Shown in pieces: positions 36,713-45,749 of a stretch of 64,000 nucleotides of DNA. The position numbers and the translations under genes are program-made. The notes under the pieces were generated by a model. That model was not told where the DNA came from. It saw nothing but the letters and a program-made list of their open reading frames with translations, and did no database searches. Source of the DNA: Phycisphaerae bacterium (lineage in GTDB: Bacteria > Planctomycetota > Phycisphaerae > Sedimentisphaerales > Anaerobacaceae); assembly GCA_030601745.1 (NCBI GenBank), contig JAUWBI010000004.1:20147-84146 (forward strand). Reading direction: 5' to 3'. Position 1 is the stretch's first letter; every line of letters starts with the position of its first letter.

Positions 36713-37414
36713 ATGAAGAACCGGAGAGCAACAAAGTTCATTTACAGGATTTGGAAAGAATGGCGAAGGACCATTTTTTTCATAGTTTTTGTACTAATAC
36801 CTGTAAAATCAAGTTTGGCGGACTGGAATTGGGTGCCAACTGGTTCTATGAATCCCACCATAATGGAAGGCGATTTGGTGTATGTGGACAAAATGGCGTA
36901 TGACCTGAGATTTCCTCTTACATTTTATCGGCTTGCAAAATGGTCAAACCCCAAAAGAGGGGATATTGTGATTTGTTTTTCTCCGCAAGACCAAACCCGA
37001 TTAGTCAAAAGAGTAATAGCAGTACCAGGCGATACAATCGAAATGAAGAGAAACGCTCTTTTCTTAAATGGGCGGTCGGCCACCTACAGGACGATCGATT
37101 CGAAATACACAAAATATCTCCCTCTTGAATTGAAAAAACGTTCCATATTAGCGATGGAAAGTCTGGATGGATCTACTCATGCGGTGATGAGCACTCCTTC
37201 GAGCCGTGCGATGCGAGACTTTGGGCCAATTACGGTGCCACCAGACAAATACTTTGTAATGGGCGACAACAGAGATAGTAGTAAGGATTCAAGATATTTC
37301 GGATTTGTGGAAAGAAAAGTGATAGTCGGAAAAGCAAAGGCAGTATTATTGTCATTCGACATTACCGACAAATACCAGCCCCGATTGAAAAGGTTCTTCG
37401 CCTCTCTAAAGTAA
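36713..37414 (+). CDS. lepB: Signal peptidase I
   Basis: 233 residues with AGGGGA before the ATG. One hydrophobic segment (about 19-36) anchors the protein in the membrane. The catalytic Ser is S45 in VPTGSMNPTI, and the general base Lys is K99 in RLVKRVIAVPGD. The conserved MGDNRDSSKDSRYFGFV box follows near residue 190. All catalytic parts are present and the length is normal. It removes signal peptides from exported proteins at the outer face of the cytoplasmic membrane. It precedes the lpxK gene by 99 bp, and no promoter could be assigned with confidence. Confidence 0.92.
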   Translation: MKNRRATKFIYRIWKEWRRTIFFIVFVLIPVKSSLADWNWVPTGSMNPTIMEGDLVYVDKMAYDLRFPLTFYRLAKWSNPKRGDIVICFSPQDQTRLVKRVIAVPGDTIEMKRNALFLNGRSATYRTIDSKYTKYLPLELKKRSILAMESLDGSTHAVMSTPSSRAMRDFGPITVPPDKYFVMGDNRDSSKDSRYFGFVERKVIVGKAKAVLLSFDITDKYQPRLKRFFASLK

Positions 37415-37513
37415 GCAGTCCCAAATCTCATACTATACTTTTGAAATTTCAGGCCCAACCCTTCTTTGGCTATATCGGCCGACAAGCAATCGCCAAATAA
37501 TTAATGACAATTC

Positions 37514-38701
37514 GTGGAAAAATTGATAAAAAGGAGTGCTTTACAAAGGGCTTCTCAATTGAATCAGGATGATTTTAGAAAACTGGTTTCAGGCCAAAGC
37601 ACTGGCTTGGGTGCAGCACTTCTGCGACTCCTTTTGGAGGTCGCTGCGAGCGGTTACTCGATTATCATTTGCCTGCGCAATTTCTTATATTCCAAACGGT
37701 GGCTGAAAGCACATCGCGCAGACGCAGCCGTAATAAGCATCGGCAATATAACAGTCGGCGGGACAGGTAAAACTCCACTTGTAATCTGGCTTTGCAGATT
37801 TCTACAACAAAAAGAAATTCGCTGTGCTGTTCTAACCAGAGGCTATAAGGCTCGTCGTGCGTCGTGCGTGATGCGTCGTGCGAAAAACGGACACAATACG
37901 CAATACGATATACGCAATACGATAGATGAGCCGGCAATTCTTGCCGAAAGCTGCCCGGAGGCCGAAGTGATTGTAAACCCGGACCGTGTTGCAGGTGCGG
38001 CTGAAGCCGTGAACAAATTTGGCGCACAGGTATTGATTATGGATGATGGATTTCAACATCGCCGATTAGCAAGAGACCTGGATATCGTGACAATTGACGG
38101 CACGTGTCCTTTTGGCTATGGGAAGATACTGCCTGCCGGGCTGCTCAGAGAACCTGTCACCGCATTGAAGCGGGCTGATGCCGTTGTTGTTACCAGGTGC
38201 GACCAAACCGCTGAGTCCGAATTGACCCAGCTTGAAGAGAAGCTGCAACAGGTCAATCCGGATATGATAATTGCAAGGTCGACACACGCACCCGTTTGTG
38301 CAAAATCTATAGGCCACAAAGAAATCGCTCTTGAAGAGCTAAAGGACAAAAAGATATTTGCCTTTTGCGGCATAGCCAATCCCGGTGCCTTTTTAAGCAC
38401 AATCAAGAACACCGGGGCCAATCTGGTCGGTTCGAAAATTTATAACGACCATTATCACTACACGGACGATTGTTTAGCTGATATTTACGAACAAGCCAAA
38501 TATCTTAAGGCGGATTTAATACTGTCAACGCAGAAAGACTGGTTTTCGTCCCCTGCTTTCGCAGGGGCAAGCTCTGTCATCCCTGCGCAAGCAGGGATAC
38601 CTTTCGCGTATCTGGCAATTGAGCTAAGATTTATTAGCGGGGAAGATAAAATAACGCAGTTGATTGAGGATGCATTAGCGGGTAAAATCCCCAGAAAGTA
38701 A
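37514..38701 (+). CDS. lpxK: Tetraacyldisaccharide 4'-kinase
   Basis: 395 residues in this frame. VISIGNITVGGTGKTPLVIWL near residue 75 holds the P-loop, and DDGFQHRRLARDLDIVTID is the conserved LpxK box. It phosphorylates the lipid A precursor at the 4' position at the inner membrane. The GTG at 37514 has no ribosome site; a TTG at 37559 with AAAGGG at 37545-37550 may be the true start. Two in-frame insertions are not part of the family: repeat-derived residues near 115-135 (CVMRRAKNGHNTQYDIRN) and near 345-362 (PAFAGASSVIPAQAGIP). Both keep the frame open. It heads the lipid A and heptose cluster. Confidence 0.88.
   Translation: MEKLIKRSALQRASQLNQDDFRKLVSGQSTGLGAALLRLLLEVAASGYSIIICLRNFLYSKRWLKAHRADAAVISIGNITVGGTGKTPLVIWLCRFLQQKEIRCAVLTRGYKARRASCVMRRAKNGHNTQYDIRNTIDEPAILAESCPEAEVIVNPDRVAGAAEAVNKFGAQVLIMDDGFQHRRLARDLDIVTIDGTCPFGYGKILPAGLLREPVTALKRADAVVVTRCDQTAESELTQLEEKLQQVNPDMIIARSTHAPVCAKSIGHKEIALEELKDKKIFAFCGIANPGAFLSTIKNTGANLVGSKIYNDHYHYTDDCLADIYEQAKYLKADLILSTQKDWFSSPAFAGASSVIPAQAGIPFAYLAIELRFISGEDKITQLIEDALAGKIPRK
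37851..37925. repeat. Short-unit repeat tract inside lpxK
   Basis: GCGTCGTGCGTGATGCGTCGTGC and ACAATACGCAATACGATATAC-type units follow one another here and are read in frame as part of lpxK. Such tracts resemble those at other gene edges in this window (41803-41833, 56303-56340). Confidence 0.55.
38550..38598. repeat. REP-like double hairpin inside lpxK
   Basis: CCCCTGC-TTTC-GCAGGGG (38550-38567) and ATCCCTGC-GCAA-GCAGGGAT (38579-38598) are two perfect small hairpins. They translate in frame as PAFAGASSVIPAQAGIP, the familiar protein reading of a widespread bacterial intergenic repeat. Confidence 0.75.
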
Positions 38702-38736
38702 AAGGACCAAAAAATCGGAAGTGCAAAGAGCTTAAA

Positions 38737-40221
38737 ATGTATGAAAAGCTGCTGAAAACGGTAACGAATCTCGGCTCGCCGAAAATTCTGCTCGTGGGCG
38801 ACTTTATGCTCGATGTTTATATCTACGGCGATGCGTTAAGAATAAGTCCGGAGGCACCGGTGCCTGTGCTGAAAGTTACCAAAACCGAGTATAGCTGCGG
38901 TGGAGCAGGGTCTGTGGCTACCGACCTTGCGGCTCTCGGTGCGCTGCCTGTCTGTCTGGGTGTCATCGGAGATGACCAGAACGGTAAAATTCTCAGCGAA
39001 AAGCTGATAAAAGCCGGAGCCGATGTCAGCGGGCTTTATACCGTGCCGGGTCGGCCCACCATCAGCAAACAAAGACTCATCGGCTTAGCACAGCATCGCC
39101 ATCGACAGCAATTGTTCAGAATAGATGAAGAATCGACGGAGCCGTTATCTGATGGACAGTATGAAAAGATTTTACAAATTTACAAAGATAAATTGAAACT
39201 TATCTGTATCGTTTGTCTGCAGGATTATGATAAGGGCTTGCTTGACTCATCGCTTTGCAAGCAGATGATACAGTTGGCAAAGCAGGCGAACAAAAAGGTT
39301 CTTGTTGACCCTTCGCTTGCTGGCGACTATTCAAAATACGCCGGTGCCACCCTCATTACGCCAAACCGTAGAGAGACTTCAGCAGTGGTTGGTTTCGATA
39401 TAAAAACCGCAGAAGATGGCGCCAGGGCGGCAGAAGAGCTTGCCGAGAAGTTAAAGCTCACGGCTGTGGTAATTACACTTGATAAGGAAGGCGCATATCT
39501 TAGAACAGAAAAGGAAAGTGAAATCATACCCACCAGACCTCGCAGTGTCTATGACGTCACTGGCGCCGGCGATATGGTTCTGGCGACGCTTGCGATAGCC
39601 CTGGCTGCTGATTGTGATTATAAAACTGCTGTACAGTTGTCCAACATAGCCGGTGGGATTGAGGTGGAAAAATTCGGCGCCGCAACAGTAACTATTGAGG
39701 AAATTATCAATGAAATCGTCGGTCAAAAGCGGGGCAAAAGCGGTAAGATACGCTCGATTGATTCTCTGGTTGAAGAACTTACCTGGCATCGCAGGCAAAA
39801 AGAGACTATAGTCTTTACCAATGGCTGTTTTGATGTGGTACATAGAGGGCACACCGAGTTTCTGAAATTCTGCAGGTCACAAGGAGACATAGTCGTTGTC
39901 GGACTAAACAGTGACAGCTCGGTAAGAACCATAAAAGGACCCGACCGGCCGATTAACAACCAATATGACAGGGCTGCGGTCCTTGCTGCACTGGAAACGG
40001 TCGATTACGTTACGGTCTTCGATGAGCCGGACCCGCTTAACCTAATCAAGAAACTAAAGCCCGATGTGTTAGTAAAAGGTGAGGACTGGGCAGAGAAAGG
40101 TGTCGTCGGTCGGGAGTTCGTTGAATCTTATGGCGGCAAGGTTGTTCTTGCCCCGCTTGTTGAAGGAAAAAGCTCAACTGCAACAATCGAAAAGATGAAG
40201 TCATTGGAAATAAAATCCTGA
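38737..40221 (+). CDS. hldE: Bifunctional heptose 7-phosphate kinase / heptose 1-phosphate adenylyltransferase
   Basis: 494 residues. The first 330 form a ribokinase-fold kinase: ILLVGDFMLDVYIYGD at the start, SCGGAGSVATDLAALG, and the anion-hole motif DVTGAGDMVLATLAIA near 270. From about residue 345 a nucleotidyltransferase domain has FTNGCFDVVHRGHTEFL (the HxGH motif) and VLVKGEDWAEKGVVG. The pair phosphorylates D-glycero-D-manno-heptose 7-phosphate at C1, then, after dephosphorylation by GmhB, adds AMP to make ADP-heptose. Full length compared with E. coli HldE. Its TGA overlaps the ATG of gmhA. Confidence 0.95.
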   Translation: MYEKLLKTVTNLGSPKILLVGDFMLDVYIYGDALRISPEAPVPVLKVTKTEYSCGGAGSVATDLAALGALPVCLGVIGDDQNGKILSEKLIKAGADVSGLYTVPGRPTISKQRLIGLAQHRHRQQLFRIDEESTEPLSDGQYEKILQIYKDKLKLICIVCLQDYDKGLLDSSLCKQMIQLAKQANKKVLVDPSLAGDYSKYAGATLITPNRRETSAVVGFDIKTAEDGARAAEELAEKLKLTAVVITLDKEGAYLRTEKESEIIPTRPRSVYDVTGAGDMVLATLAIALAADCDYKTAVQLSNIAGGIEVEKFGAATVTIEEIINEIVGQKRGKSGKIRSIDSLVEELTWHRRQKETIVFTNGCFDVVHRGHTEFLKFCRSQGDIVVVGLNSDSSVRTIKGPDRPINNQYDRAAVLAALETVDYVTVFDEPDPLNLIKKLKPDVLVKGEDWAEKGVVGREFVESYGGKVVLAPLVEGKSSTATIEKMKSLEIKS

Positions 40222-40817
40222 TGAACGACAGTACAAAGAAACAGATTGCAGAAGCGATAGAAACGCACAAGAAGATGATTGCCGAATTCCAGATAAGTGG
40301 CATTGAAACGATCGCTATCGCTGCTGAGGCAATAATAAAGTCACTAAAGCAAAACGGCAGGGTTTATCTCTGTGGCAACGGAGGCTCGGCAGCAGATGCT
40401 CAACATATAGCCGGCGAACTTGTCGGCAGATTCGAGCGCGAACGCAGGCCACTGCCGGCACTTGCCCTGACAACCGATACATCCGTGATAACGTCGATTT
40501 CCAACGACGATAGCTTCAAAAATGTATTTGTCAGGCAGGTCGAAGCGTTGGTTAGAGAAGGTGATATCCTGTGGGCTATTTCGACCAGCGGCACCTCGGC
40601 AAATGTCATTGCGGCTGCCGAATTAGCAAAGCAAAAAGGCGCTTGCGTACTGGCCTTTACAGGCAGGACTAATAGTAAACTGGAGCAAATTGCTGATATT
40701 TGCTTCTGCGCCGGTAACAAATCAACGGCGCGTAGCCAGGAGATTCACCAGCTTGCTTACCATATAATCTGTGACCTGGTAGAACAGAGTTTTTGCGGAC
40801 AGTTGAACCAAAGATAA
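40221..40817 (+). CDS. gmhA: Sedoheptulose 7-phosphate isomerase
   Basis: 198 residues, start overlapping the hldE stop (TGATG). It is a single SIS domain with GRVYLCGNGGSAADAQHIAGELVGRFERERRPLPALAL, the classic GmhA phosphosugar site, then DTSVITSISND, DILWAISTSGTSANVIAAAELA and STARSQEIHQLAYHIICDLVE, which carries the catalytic Glu and His. It makes D-glycero-D-manno-heptose 7-phosphate, the first step of the heptose pathway. The order hldE-gmhA-gmhB gives all steps to ADP-heptose except the optional epimerase. Confidence 0.95.
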   Translation: MNDSTKKQIAEAIETHKKMIAEFQISGIETIAIAAEAIIKSLKQNGRVYLCGNGGSAADAQHIAGELVGRFERERRPLPALALTTDTSVITSISNDDSFKNVFVRQVEALVREGDILWAISTSGTSANVIAAAELAKQKGACVLAFTGRTNSKLEQIADICFCAGNKSTARSQEIHQLAYHIICDLVEQSFCGQLNQR

Positions 40818-40823
40818 ACTTAA

Positions 40824-41798
40824 ATGAATATGTCTAATAAAGCGATATTCTTAGACCGTGATGACACTTTAATTGAAGACCCCGGCTATATCAATCATCC
40901 CGACCAGGTAAAGCTGCTGGACGATGTCACTAAGGCACTTATCGAGCTAAAGCGTATGGGGTACAAGCTAATTGTCGTCTCTAATCAATCGGCTGTTGCA
41001 CACGGAATCGTTACCGAGAAAGTCCTTGGTGAAATTCATAACCGCTTAAAGCAACTGCTGGCCGAAAAGGGAGTATTTTTAGACCAGATTTATTACTGCC
41101 CTTACCATCCCGATGGGGCTATCCCGAAATACCGTAAAGAAAGTGACTGGAGAAAGCCGAATCCCGGGATGCTGCTGGCTGCCGCCGATGAAATGGATAT
41201 CGACCTTAGCCAATCCTGGAGCATCGGCAATAGCGCACGTGACGTTGAGGCCGGTTTGCGAGCCGGCTGCAAAACTATATTAATAAATCGCTCTTCGCAT
41301 TACAAACAGCCCGACCCCTGCTTGTTGCTGGCAGGGACAAATCCACACTACAAGAGTGTAAATATAAAGGAGGCGGTAAATATCATAAAAAAGTATCACC
41401 GTTCCTCTGGCAAACCTGCAGACCAAACCCAGTCGGCCCCAGCGGGTCAAACTCAACCTCTCTTGCAAGCTGTGGAACAACCACGCAGTTCAGAGCCTAA
41501 AGAGCCGGCACCGGCCCCTTCGGAGCAAAATGCTGCTGGTAAGAGAACCGAACAGTTGCTCAGCAGTATCCTCGAACAACTAAAAAGTACGCAGCGGGCC
41601 AATATGTTCGGTGAATTTTCAATAATGAGACTGATGGCCGGGATTATGCAAATTATTGTTCTGTTTTGCCTGTTGATAACCATATGGTTTCTGATGAGCC
41701 CGACCAGGCAGGACAATTTGGTTTTAATTGCCCTTGGGTTCGCTATGCTTTTTCAGCTAATGTCACTAACCTTCTACATAATGCACGGGCGAAGATAG
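40824..41798 (+). CDS. gmhB: Heptose 1,7-bisphosphate phosphatase with a C-terminal membrane tail
   Basis: 324 residues. Residues 1-185 are a HAD phosphatase: AIFLDRDDTLIEDPGYI with the catalytic Asp pair, VVSNQSAVAHG, CPYHPDGAIPKYRKESDWRKPNPGML with the zinc-loop region, and GNSARDVEAGLRAG. It removes the C7 phosphate between the two HldE steps. Normal GmhB is about 180 residues. Here a Pro/Ala/Gln-rich linker (195-245) is followed by two hydrophobic helices near 270-320 (IMQIIVLFCLLITIWFLM, LIALGFAMLFQLMSLTF). The tail would tether the enzyme to the membrane. Only one C-x-H zinc motif part is clear, so the zinc loop may be reduced. Confidence 0.85.
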   Translation: MNMSNKAIFLDRDDTLIEDPGYINHPDQVKLLDDVTKALIELKRMGYKLIVVSNQSAVAHGIVTEKVLGEIHNRLKQLLAEKGVFLDQIYYCPYHPDGAIPKYRKESDWRKPNPGMLLAAADEMDIDLSQSWSIGNSARDVEAGLRAGCKTILINRSSHYKQPDPCLLLAGTNPHYKSVNIKEAVNIIKKYHRSSGKPADQTQSAPAGQTQPLLQAVEQPRSSEPKEPAPAPSEQNAAGKRTEQLLSSILEQLKSTQRANMFGEFSIMRLMAGIMQIIVLFCLLITIWFLMSPTRQDNLVLIALGFAMLFQLMSLTFYIMHGRR

Positions 41799-41807
41799 TG
41801 ATGCGAG

Positions 41808-42884
41808 ATGCAAGATACGAGATACGAGATTTTAGTTTGGCTTCCTTCTCCTATGGGTGATGCTGTTCTTTGCACACCGGCCTTGCGGGCCATTCGCCAA
41901 CATTTCAAATCCTGCAAAATTTCGCTTCTTACTAAGCCCGCGGTTCGCGAAGTCTTATCGCCGAGCAGCTTCAACGACAGTTGGCTGGAGCAACGGAGCA
42001 AAAATCCGTTTGCGATTGCAAAAATGCTCAAGGGCCATAAATTCACACATGCAATCCTTTTCAAAAATTCTTTTGCTTCCAGCCTGGCGGTTTTTTTAGC
42101 AAGGATACCGGTGCGGACTGGCTATGCCCGCGAGGGACGAGGGCTTCTGCTCACTGACAAACTCTATCCACCAAAACTACCTGACGGTAAATTCAAACCC
42201 CTTTCTATGATTGACTACTATCTCGCGATTGCCTCCTGGCTCGGTGCCGATACCACCAATAAAAATCTTGAACTGCTCATCGACCCACAAGACCAGGAAA
42301 AACTAAAAGCCAAATTGCCGGAAGTTGTCAATGCCGACAGACCGATTGCTGTCATTGTCCCAGGCGGAGCATTCGGGCCAAGTAAGTGCTGGCTCAACGA
42401 AAGATTTGCCCAAACAGCGGATTGGCTAATTACTAACTACAAGGCAACAGTTGTTGTTTCCGTCGCATCCAACCCTGTTGAGAGGCAAATTGCCGGAGAA
42501 ATTTGCAATTCAAGCAGTCTGTCATTGCGAGCGCAGCGAAGCAATCTCAAACACAAACTTATCAACTTAGCGGCCAGCCCCGTAACTCTTGGCGAATTAA
42601 AATCGCTTTTTTCAATTGCTGATTTAGTAATAAGCAACGACACAGGCCCACGCCATATAGCCATAGCTCTGGGCCGTAAAATTATCAGTTTGTTTGGGCC
42701 AAATAACCCTGTCTGGACCGATACCGGCTACGAAAATGAAATTCAAATAGTCGGTGACGTCTCTTGCGCTCCCTGCAGCAAGCCGGTATGTGAAAAGAAC
42801 GAACATTTGTGTATGCAGGCAATCACTGTAGAGATGGTTTGTGACGCCGCGAAAAAATTACTCGAAAAAAAAATCACCGGATAA
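41808..42884 (+). CDS. waaF: ADP-heptose:LPS heptosyltransferase, GT9 family (WaaF-like)
   Basis: 358 residues. The N-terminal half has ILVWLPSPMGDAVLCTPALRAIRQHF. The C-terminal half has VIVPGGAFGPSKCW, the donor-site loop, and SNDTGPRHIAIALGRKIISLFGP, the GT9 signature, followed by four Cys (DVSCAPCSKPVCEKNEHLC). It would add heptose to the LPS core at the cytoplasmic face. The first codons read out of a tandem tract of GATACGA units (41803-41833), so the exact start is uncertain. Near residue 240 an in-frame repeat, SLRAQRSNLKH, interrupts the normal sequence. It could also be WaaC or WaaQ-like; the exact acceptor is unknown. Confidence 0.82.
   Translation: MQDTRYEILVWLPSPMGDAVLCTPALRAIRQHFKSCKISLLTKPAVREVLSPSSFNDSWLEQRSKNPFAIAKMLKGHKFTHAILFKNSFASSLAVFLARIPVRTGYAREGRGLLLTDKLYPPKLPDGKFKPLSMIDYYLAIASWLGADTTNKNLELLIDPQDQEKLKAKLPEVVNADRPIAVIVPGGAFGPSKCWLNERFAQTADWLITNYKATVVVSVASNPVERQIAGEICNSSSLSLRAQRSNLKHKLINLAASPVTLGELKSLFSIADLVISNDTGPRHIAIALGRKIISLFGPNNPVWTDTGYENEIQIVGDVSCAPCSKPVCEKNEHLCMQAITVEMVCDAAKKLLEKKITG
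42520..42547. repeat. Widespread TGCGAGCGCAGCGAAGCAA repeat inside the heptosyltransferase gene
   Basis: TGTCATTGCGAGCGCAGCG followed by AAGCAATCT is a repeat family familiar from intergenic regions of many bacteria. Here it is read in frame as SLRAQRSNL. TTGC (42525-42528) and GCAA (42541-42544) form part of a short inverted repeat. Confidence 0.65.
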
Positions 42885-42893
42885 TCAACAGCT

Positions 42894-43760
42894 ATGAGTG
42901 AACAAAAATTTGTAGAAATTTCAAAATCGTTTTTTATCGACCCCGATTATAAAACGGCATTTAGCGAATTGGGCTTAACTTCCATCGATGCTGTCTTTTC
43001 TTTCAATGCCGCTAAGAATCTGGCCAAGGACAATCTTGCCGGGTTCCGCAGCCGTTTGCAATTTGAAATAAATTCGCCAGCGTCTCCACCGTCAACCACT
43101 GTGTTTTTGAAACGCTATGATAAGCCGCCAATCTTAACCCAGCTCGGAAACTGGCTCTCGGCTCGCTGCCGGATGAGCTGCGGCTTCTTCGATTTCGAGC
43201 CGGCAAATAAACTCACAATAGCGGGCATAAATAACCCGAAAATTATTTCTTACGGCGAGCAATGGGGTACCTTTTTTGAGAAAAAAAGCTTTATAATCAC
43301 CGAAAAAATTCCTGATGCCGAATCCCTGGAACGAAAATTGCCCGACTGTTTCAACGCTCCGGATACAGTTGAAAATTTGAAACTGCGAAGAAATTTTATC
43401 GTTCAATTAGCGGGCTTTGTAAAAAAATTCCACGAGACAAATTATCGTCATCGAGACCTTTATCTTTCGCACATATTCTATGCCGACAGCGGCAATTTTT
43501 ATCTGATAGACCTGGCGCGGGCCTTTAAACCAATCGTCTGGCGCCGGCGATTTCGGATAAAAGATATTGCGCAAGTTTATTATTCAGCCCCGGCCAGGTA
43601 TTTCTCGAACACCGACCGGCTGCGTTTTTACTTTGGCTATACAGGCCAAAATAAGCTGACCAGGAAAGACAAAGTATTTATTCGTAAAGTAATAAACAAA
43701 GCAAAACGGATGGCACGGCACGATAGAAAGCACGGCAGGGCCATCCCCTTTGAAAGCTGA
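42894..43760 (+). CDS. Lipopolysaccharide kinase-like protein (Kdo/WaaP family)
   Basis: 288 residues. A protein-kinase-like fold is seen: VFLKRYDKPP near residue 68 carries the candidate ATP-binding Lys. FVKKFHETNYRHRDLYLSHIFY near 180 is the catalytic HRD-type loop, and FYLIDLARAF near 205 is the DFG-like metal site. WaaP and KdkA relatives phosphorylate core heptose or Kdo at the cytoplasmic face. The context between a heptosyltransferase and a GT4 enzyme supports this. It starts 9 bp after the heptosyltransferase stop. The exact sugar and position cannot be told. Confidence 0.75.
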   Translation: MSEQKFVEISKSFFIDPDYKTAFSELGLTSIDAVFSFNAAKNLAKDNLAGFRSRLQFEINSPASPPSTTVFLKRYDKPPILTQLGNWLSARCRMSCGFFDFEPANKLTIAGINNPKIISYGEQWGTFFEKKSFIITEKIPDAESLERKLPDCFNAPDTVENLKLRRNFIVQLAGFVKKFHETNYRHRDLYLSHIFYADSGNFYLIDLARAFKPIVWRRRFRIKDIAQVYYSAPARYFSNTDRLRFYFGYTGQNKLTRKDKVFIRKVINKAKRMARHDRKHGRAIPFES

Positions 43761-43783
43761 CCGAATTCGGTTATAATTCTGCG

Positions 43784-44980
43784 ATGAAGATGAAAGTCGC
43801 AATCATAATAGAACGGGCAAATATTGCCTTAGGAGGAGCAGAGCGTTCGGTTTTTGAGATGGCAGCCGCCATTTCGGCACTTGGCCTTGAAGTGGACATA
43901 CTTGCCGCAAAAGGCCAGACGAACGCCAGAAACATTCACATTCTATGTCAAAATACGCCCGGCAAGCGCGCTTGTTACTTTACCTTCGCAAAAGCATTAA
44001 AAAAATATTTATCACAAAATCACTATGATATAATTCACAGCGTTTTACCTTTTGACTTTGCTGATGTTTATCAGCCGCGCGGGGGTACATATACTGAATC
44101 CATTTTGCGCAATGCTGCCAGCTACCAGAACAAGTTCCTCGAATCTTATAAGAAGCTCACAGCTTTTGCCAATTTTCGCCGAACCGTACTTCTGCGGGCG
44201 GAGCGTAAGCTGTGCAAAGAGCCGAACGGGCCGATAATCGTCGCACTTTCACAATACGTTGCAGAGCGGTTCAAACAACACTACGGCGCCGATGCGGAGC
44301 GTATAGTGCTTATACCTAACGGCGTAAAAATAAATAAACGAATCGACACAGGCGAGGCCGAAAAGCTCCGCACACAAATACTGGCTCAATTGGCCCTTAA
44401 AGAAGCGGACAACCCCGTCTTTTTCCTATTCGTGGCTAACAACTTCAGATTAAAGGGACTGGCAGTTTTAATAAAAGCAATGTCCGCCTATAGCGGAACG
44501 GCGGGCCATAACACGGACCGGCAGGCTTACTTAATTGTCGCCGGTAACGCCAGAGCGCACAAATACCGCCGACTCGCAAAAAAACTTAACGTCCACAGGA
44601 AAATCATTTTCTTAGGGCCTATCAGACACATTCAAAACGCTCTGTCAATAATAGACGTGGCTGTATTGCCTACCTTCTATGACCCGTCGAGCAGGTACAT
44701 TCTCGAAGCATTAGCAGCGGGCAAGCCGGTGATAACCACGAAATTCAACGGTGCAACCGATTTATTCGTTAATAATCGGCACGGCAAAGTGCTCGATGCG
44801 CCCGAAGATGTCCCTGCACTGGCAGAAGCCATTAGCTATTTCACAAATACAAACAATATCCGGAAAGCATCGGAAGCGATTGTTACAGACAATCTCAAAG
44901 AAAAAATTTCCATCAGCCGGGTTGCCAAACAGCTAATATCTGTTTATGAATCTATACTGCAAAGGAAAGGCCAAAAATAA
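43784..44980 (+). CDS. Glycosyltransferase family 4 (WaaG-like)
   Basis: 398 residues. The N-terminal Rossmann half starts VAIIIERANIALGGAERSVFEMA, the typical acceptor-domain loop. The C-terminal half holds VFFLFVANNFRLKGLAVLI, FLGPIRHIQNALSIIDVAVLPTFYDPSSRYILEALAAGKPVI, with the E-x7-E-type donor motif, then TTKFNGATDLFV. WaaG adds the first glucose to the heptose core, and this gene follows the heptosyltransferase and kinase. Its stop overlaps the plsY start (TAATG). Donor sugar and linkage are not known. Confidence 0.82.
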   Translation: MKMKVAIIIERANIALGGAERSVFEMAAAISALGLEVDILAAKGQTNARNIHILCQNTPGKRACYFTFAKALKKYLSQNHYDIIHSVLPFDFADVYQPRGGTYTESILRNAASYQNKFLESYKKLTAFANFRRTVLLRAERKLCKEPNGPIIVALSQYVAERFKQHYGADAERIVLIPNGVKINKRIDTGEAEKLRTQILAQLALKEADNPVFFLFVANNFRLKGLAVLIKAMSAYSGTAGHNTDRQAYLIVAGNARAHKYRRLAKKLNVHRKIIFLGPIRHIQNALSIIDVAVLPTFYDPSSRYILEALAAGKPVITTKFNGATDLFVNNRHGKVLDAPEDVPALAEAISYFTNTNNIRKASEAIVTDNLKEKISISRVAKQLISVYESILQRKGQK

Positions 44981-45639
44981 TGTACACGACTTTCGCACTT
45001 GCTACCATAGCGGCTTATTTGCTCGGCTCAGTACCTTTTGGAGTTATCATTGCCAGAGCCCACGGCAAGAATCTGCGCTCAATTGGCTCAGGTAACATCG
45101 GCGCAACCAATGTCTCCCGCGCCCTCGGTAGAAGGTGGGCCTATCTCTGCTTTCTGCTCGACGTACTCAAAGGCCTGGTTCCAATGTTAGTCGCCGGAAC
45201 CCTTATAGAAGTGCCCAGCCCGAGTCCCAGCTTATTTTCTTTATGGCTTGCGGTGGGCTGCGCTGCTATCCTGGGCCATATCTTCCCTATATACCTGAAA
45301 TTCAAAGGCGGCAAAGGCGTCGCGACCAGCCTCGGCGTTGCGCTGGGCCTCTGGCCTTATTATACAATCTGTGCCGCGCTTGCTTTTGTAATATGGGCGG
45401 CGGCTGTTTTGCTGTGGAGGTATATTTCACTGGCTTCAATCGCCGCTTCTATTGCTTTTCCTGTAGCGCTGATTCTGGCGATAGTCCTGACCCCCGCCTG
45501 GGATTTTGCTAATCTATGGCCGCTACTTGCAGCAGCAATTGCGATACCGGTTATGGTGATTGTGCGCCACCGCGAAAATATAAAACGGCTAATCGCGGGA
45601 ACCGAAAGCAAGGTCTTAAAAGCTAAAAGCCGTAACTGA
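44980..45639 (+). CDS. plsY: Acyl-phosphate:glycerol-3-phosphate acyltransferase
   Basis: 219 residues, five to six hydrophobic segments. The three PlsY motifs are present: LLGSVPFGVIIARAHGKNLRSIGSGNIGATNVSRALG, HIFPIYLKFKGGKGVATSLGV, and VIVRHRENIKRLIAGTESK near the C-terminus. It transfers an acyl group from acyl-phosphate to glycerol-3-phosphate in the first step of phospholipid synthesis in the membrane. The start overlaps the GT4 stop. Full length for the family. Confidence 0.93.
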   Translation: MYTTFALATIAAYLLGSVPFGVIIARAHGKNLRSIGSGNIGATNVSRALGRRWAYLCFLLDVLKGLVPMLVAGTLIEVPSPSPSLFSLWLAVGCAAILGHIFPIYLKFKGGKGVATSLGVALGLWPYYTICAALAFVIWAAAVLLWRYISLASIAASIAFPVALILAIVLTPAWDFANLWPLLAAAIAIPVMVIVRHRENIKRLIAGTESKVLKAKSRN

Positions 45640-45749
45640 ATACTCGACGCTCGTAGAAGGAGAAAATCGAGAATCAAGAAATGCCGAACCACTTGGCACT
45701 ATAACGATGATTCATCGCAGATACCGCGGTGAAGTAGACCAATCTACTT

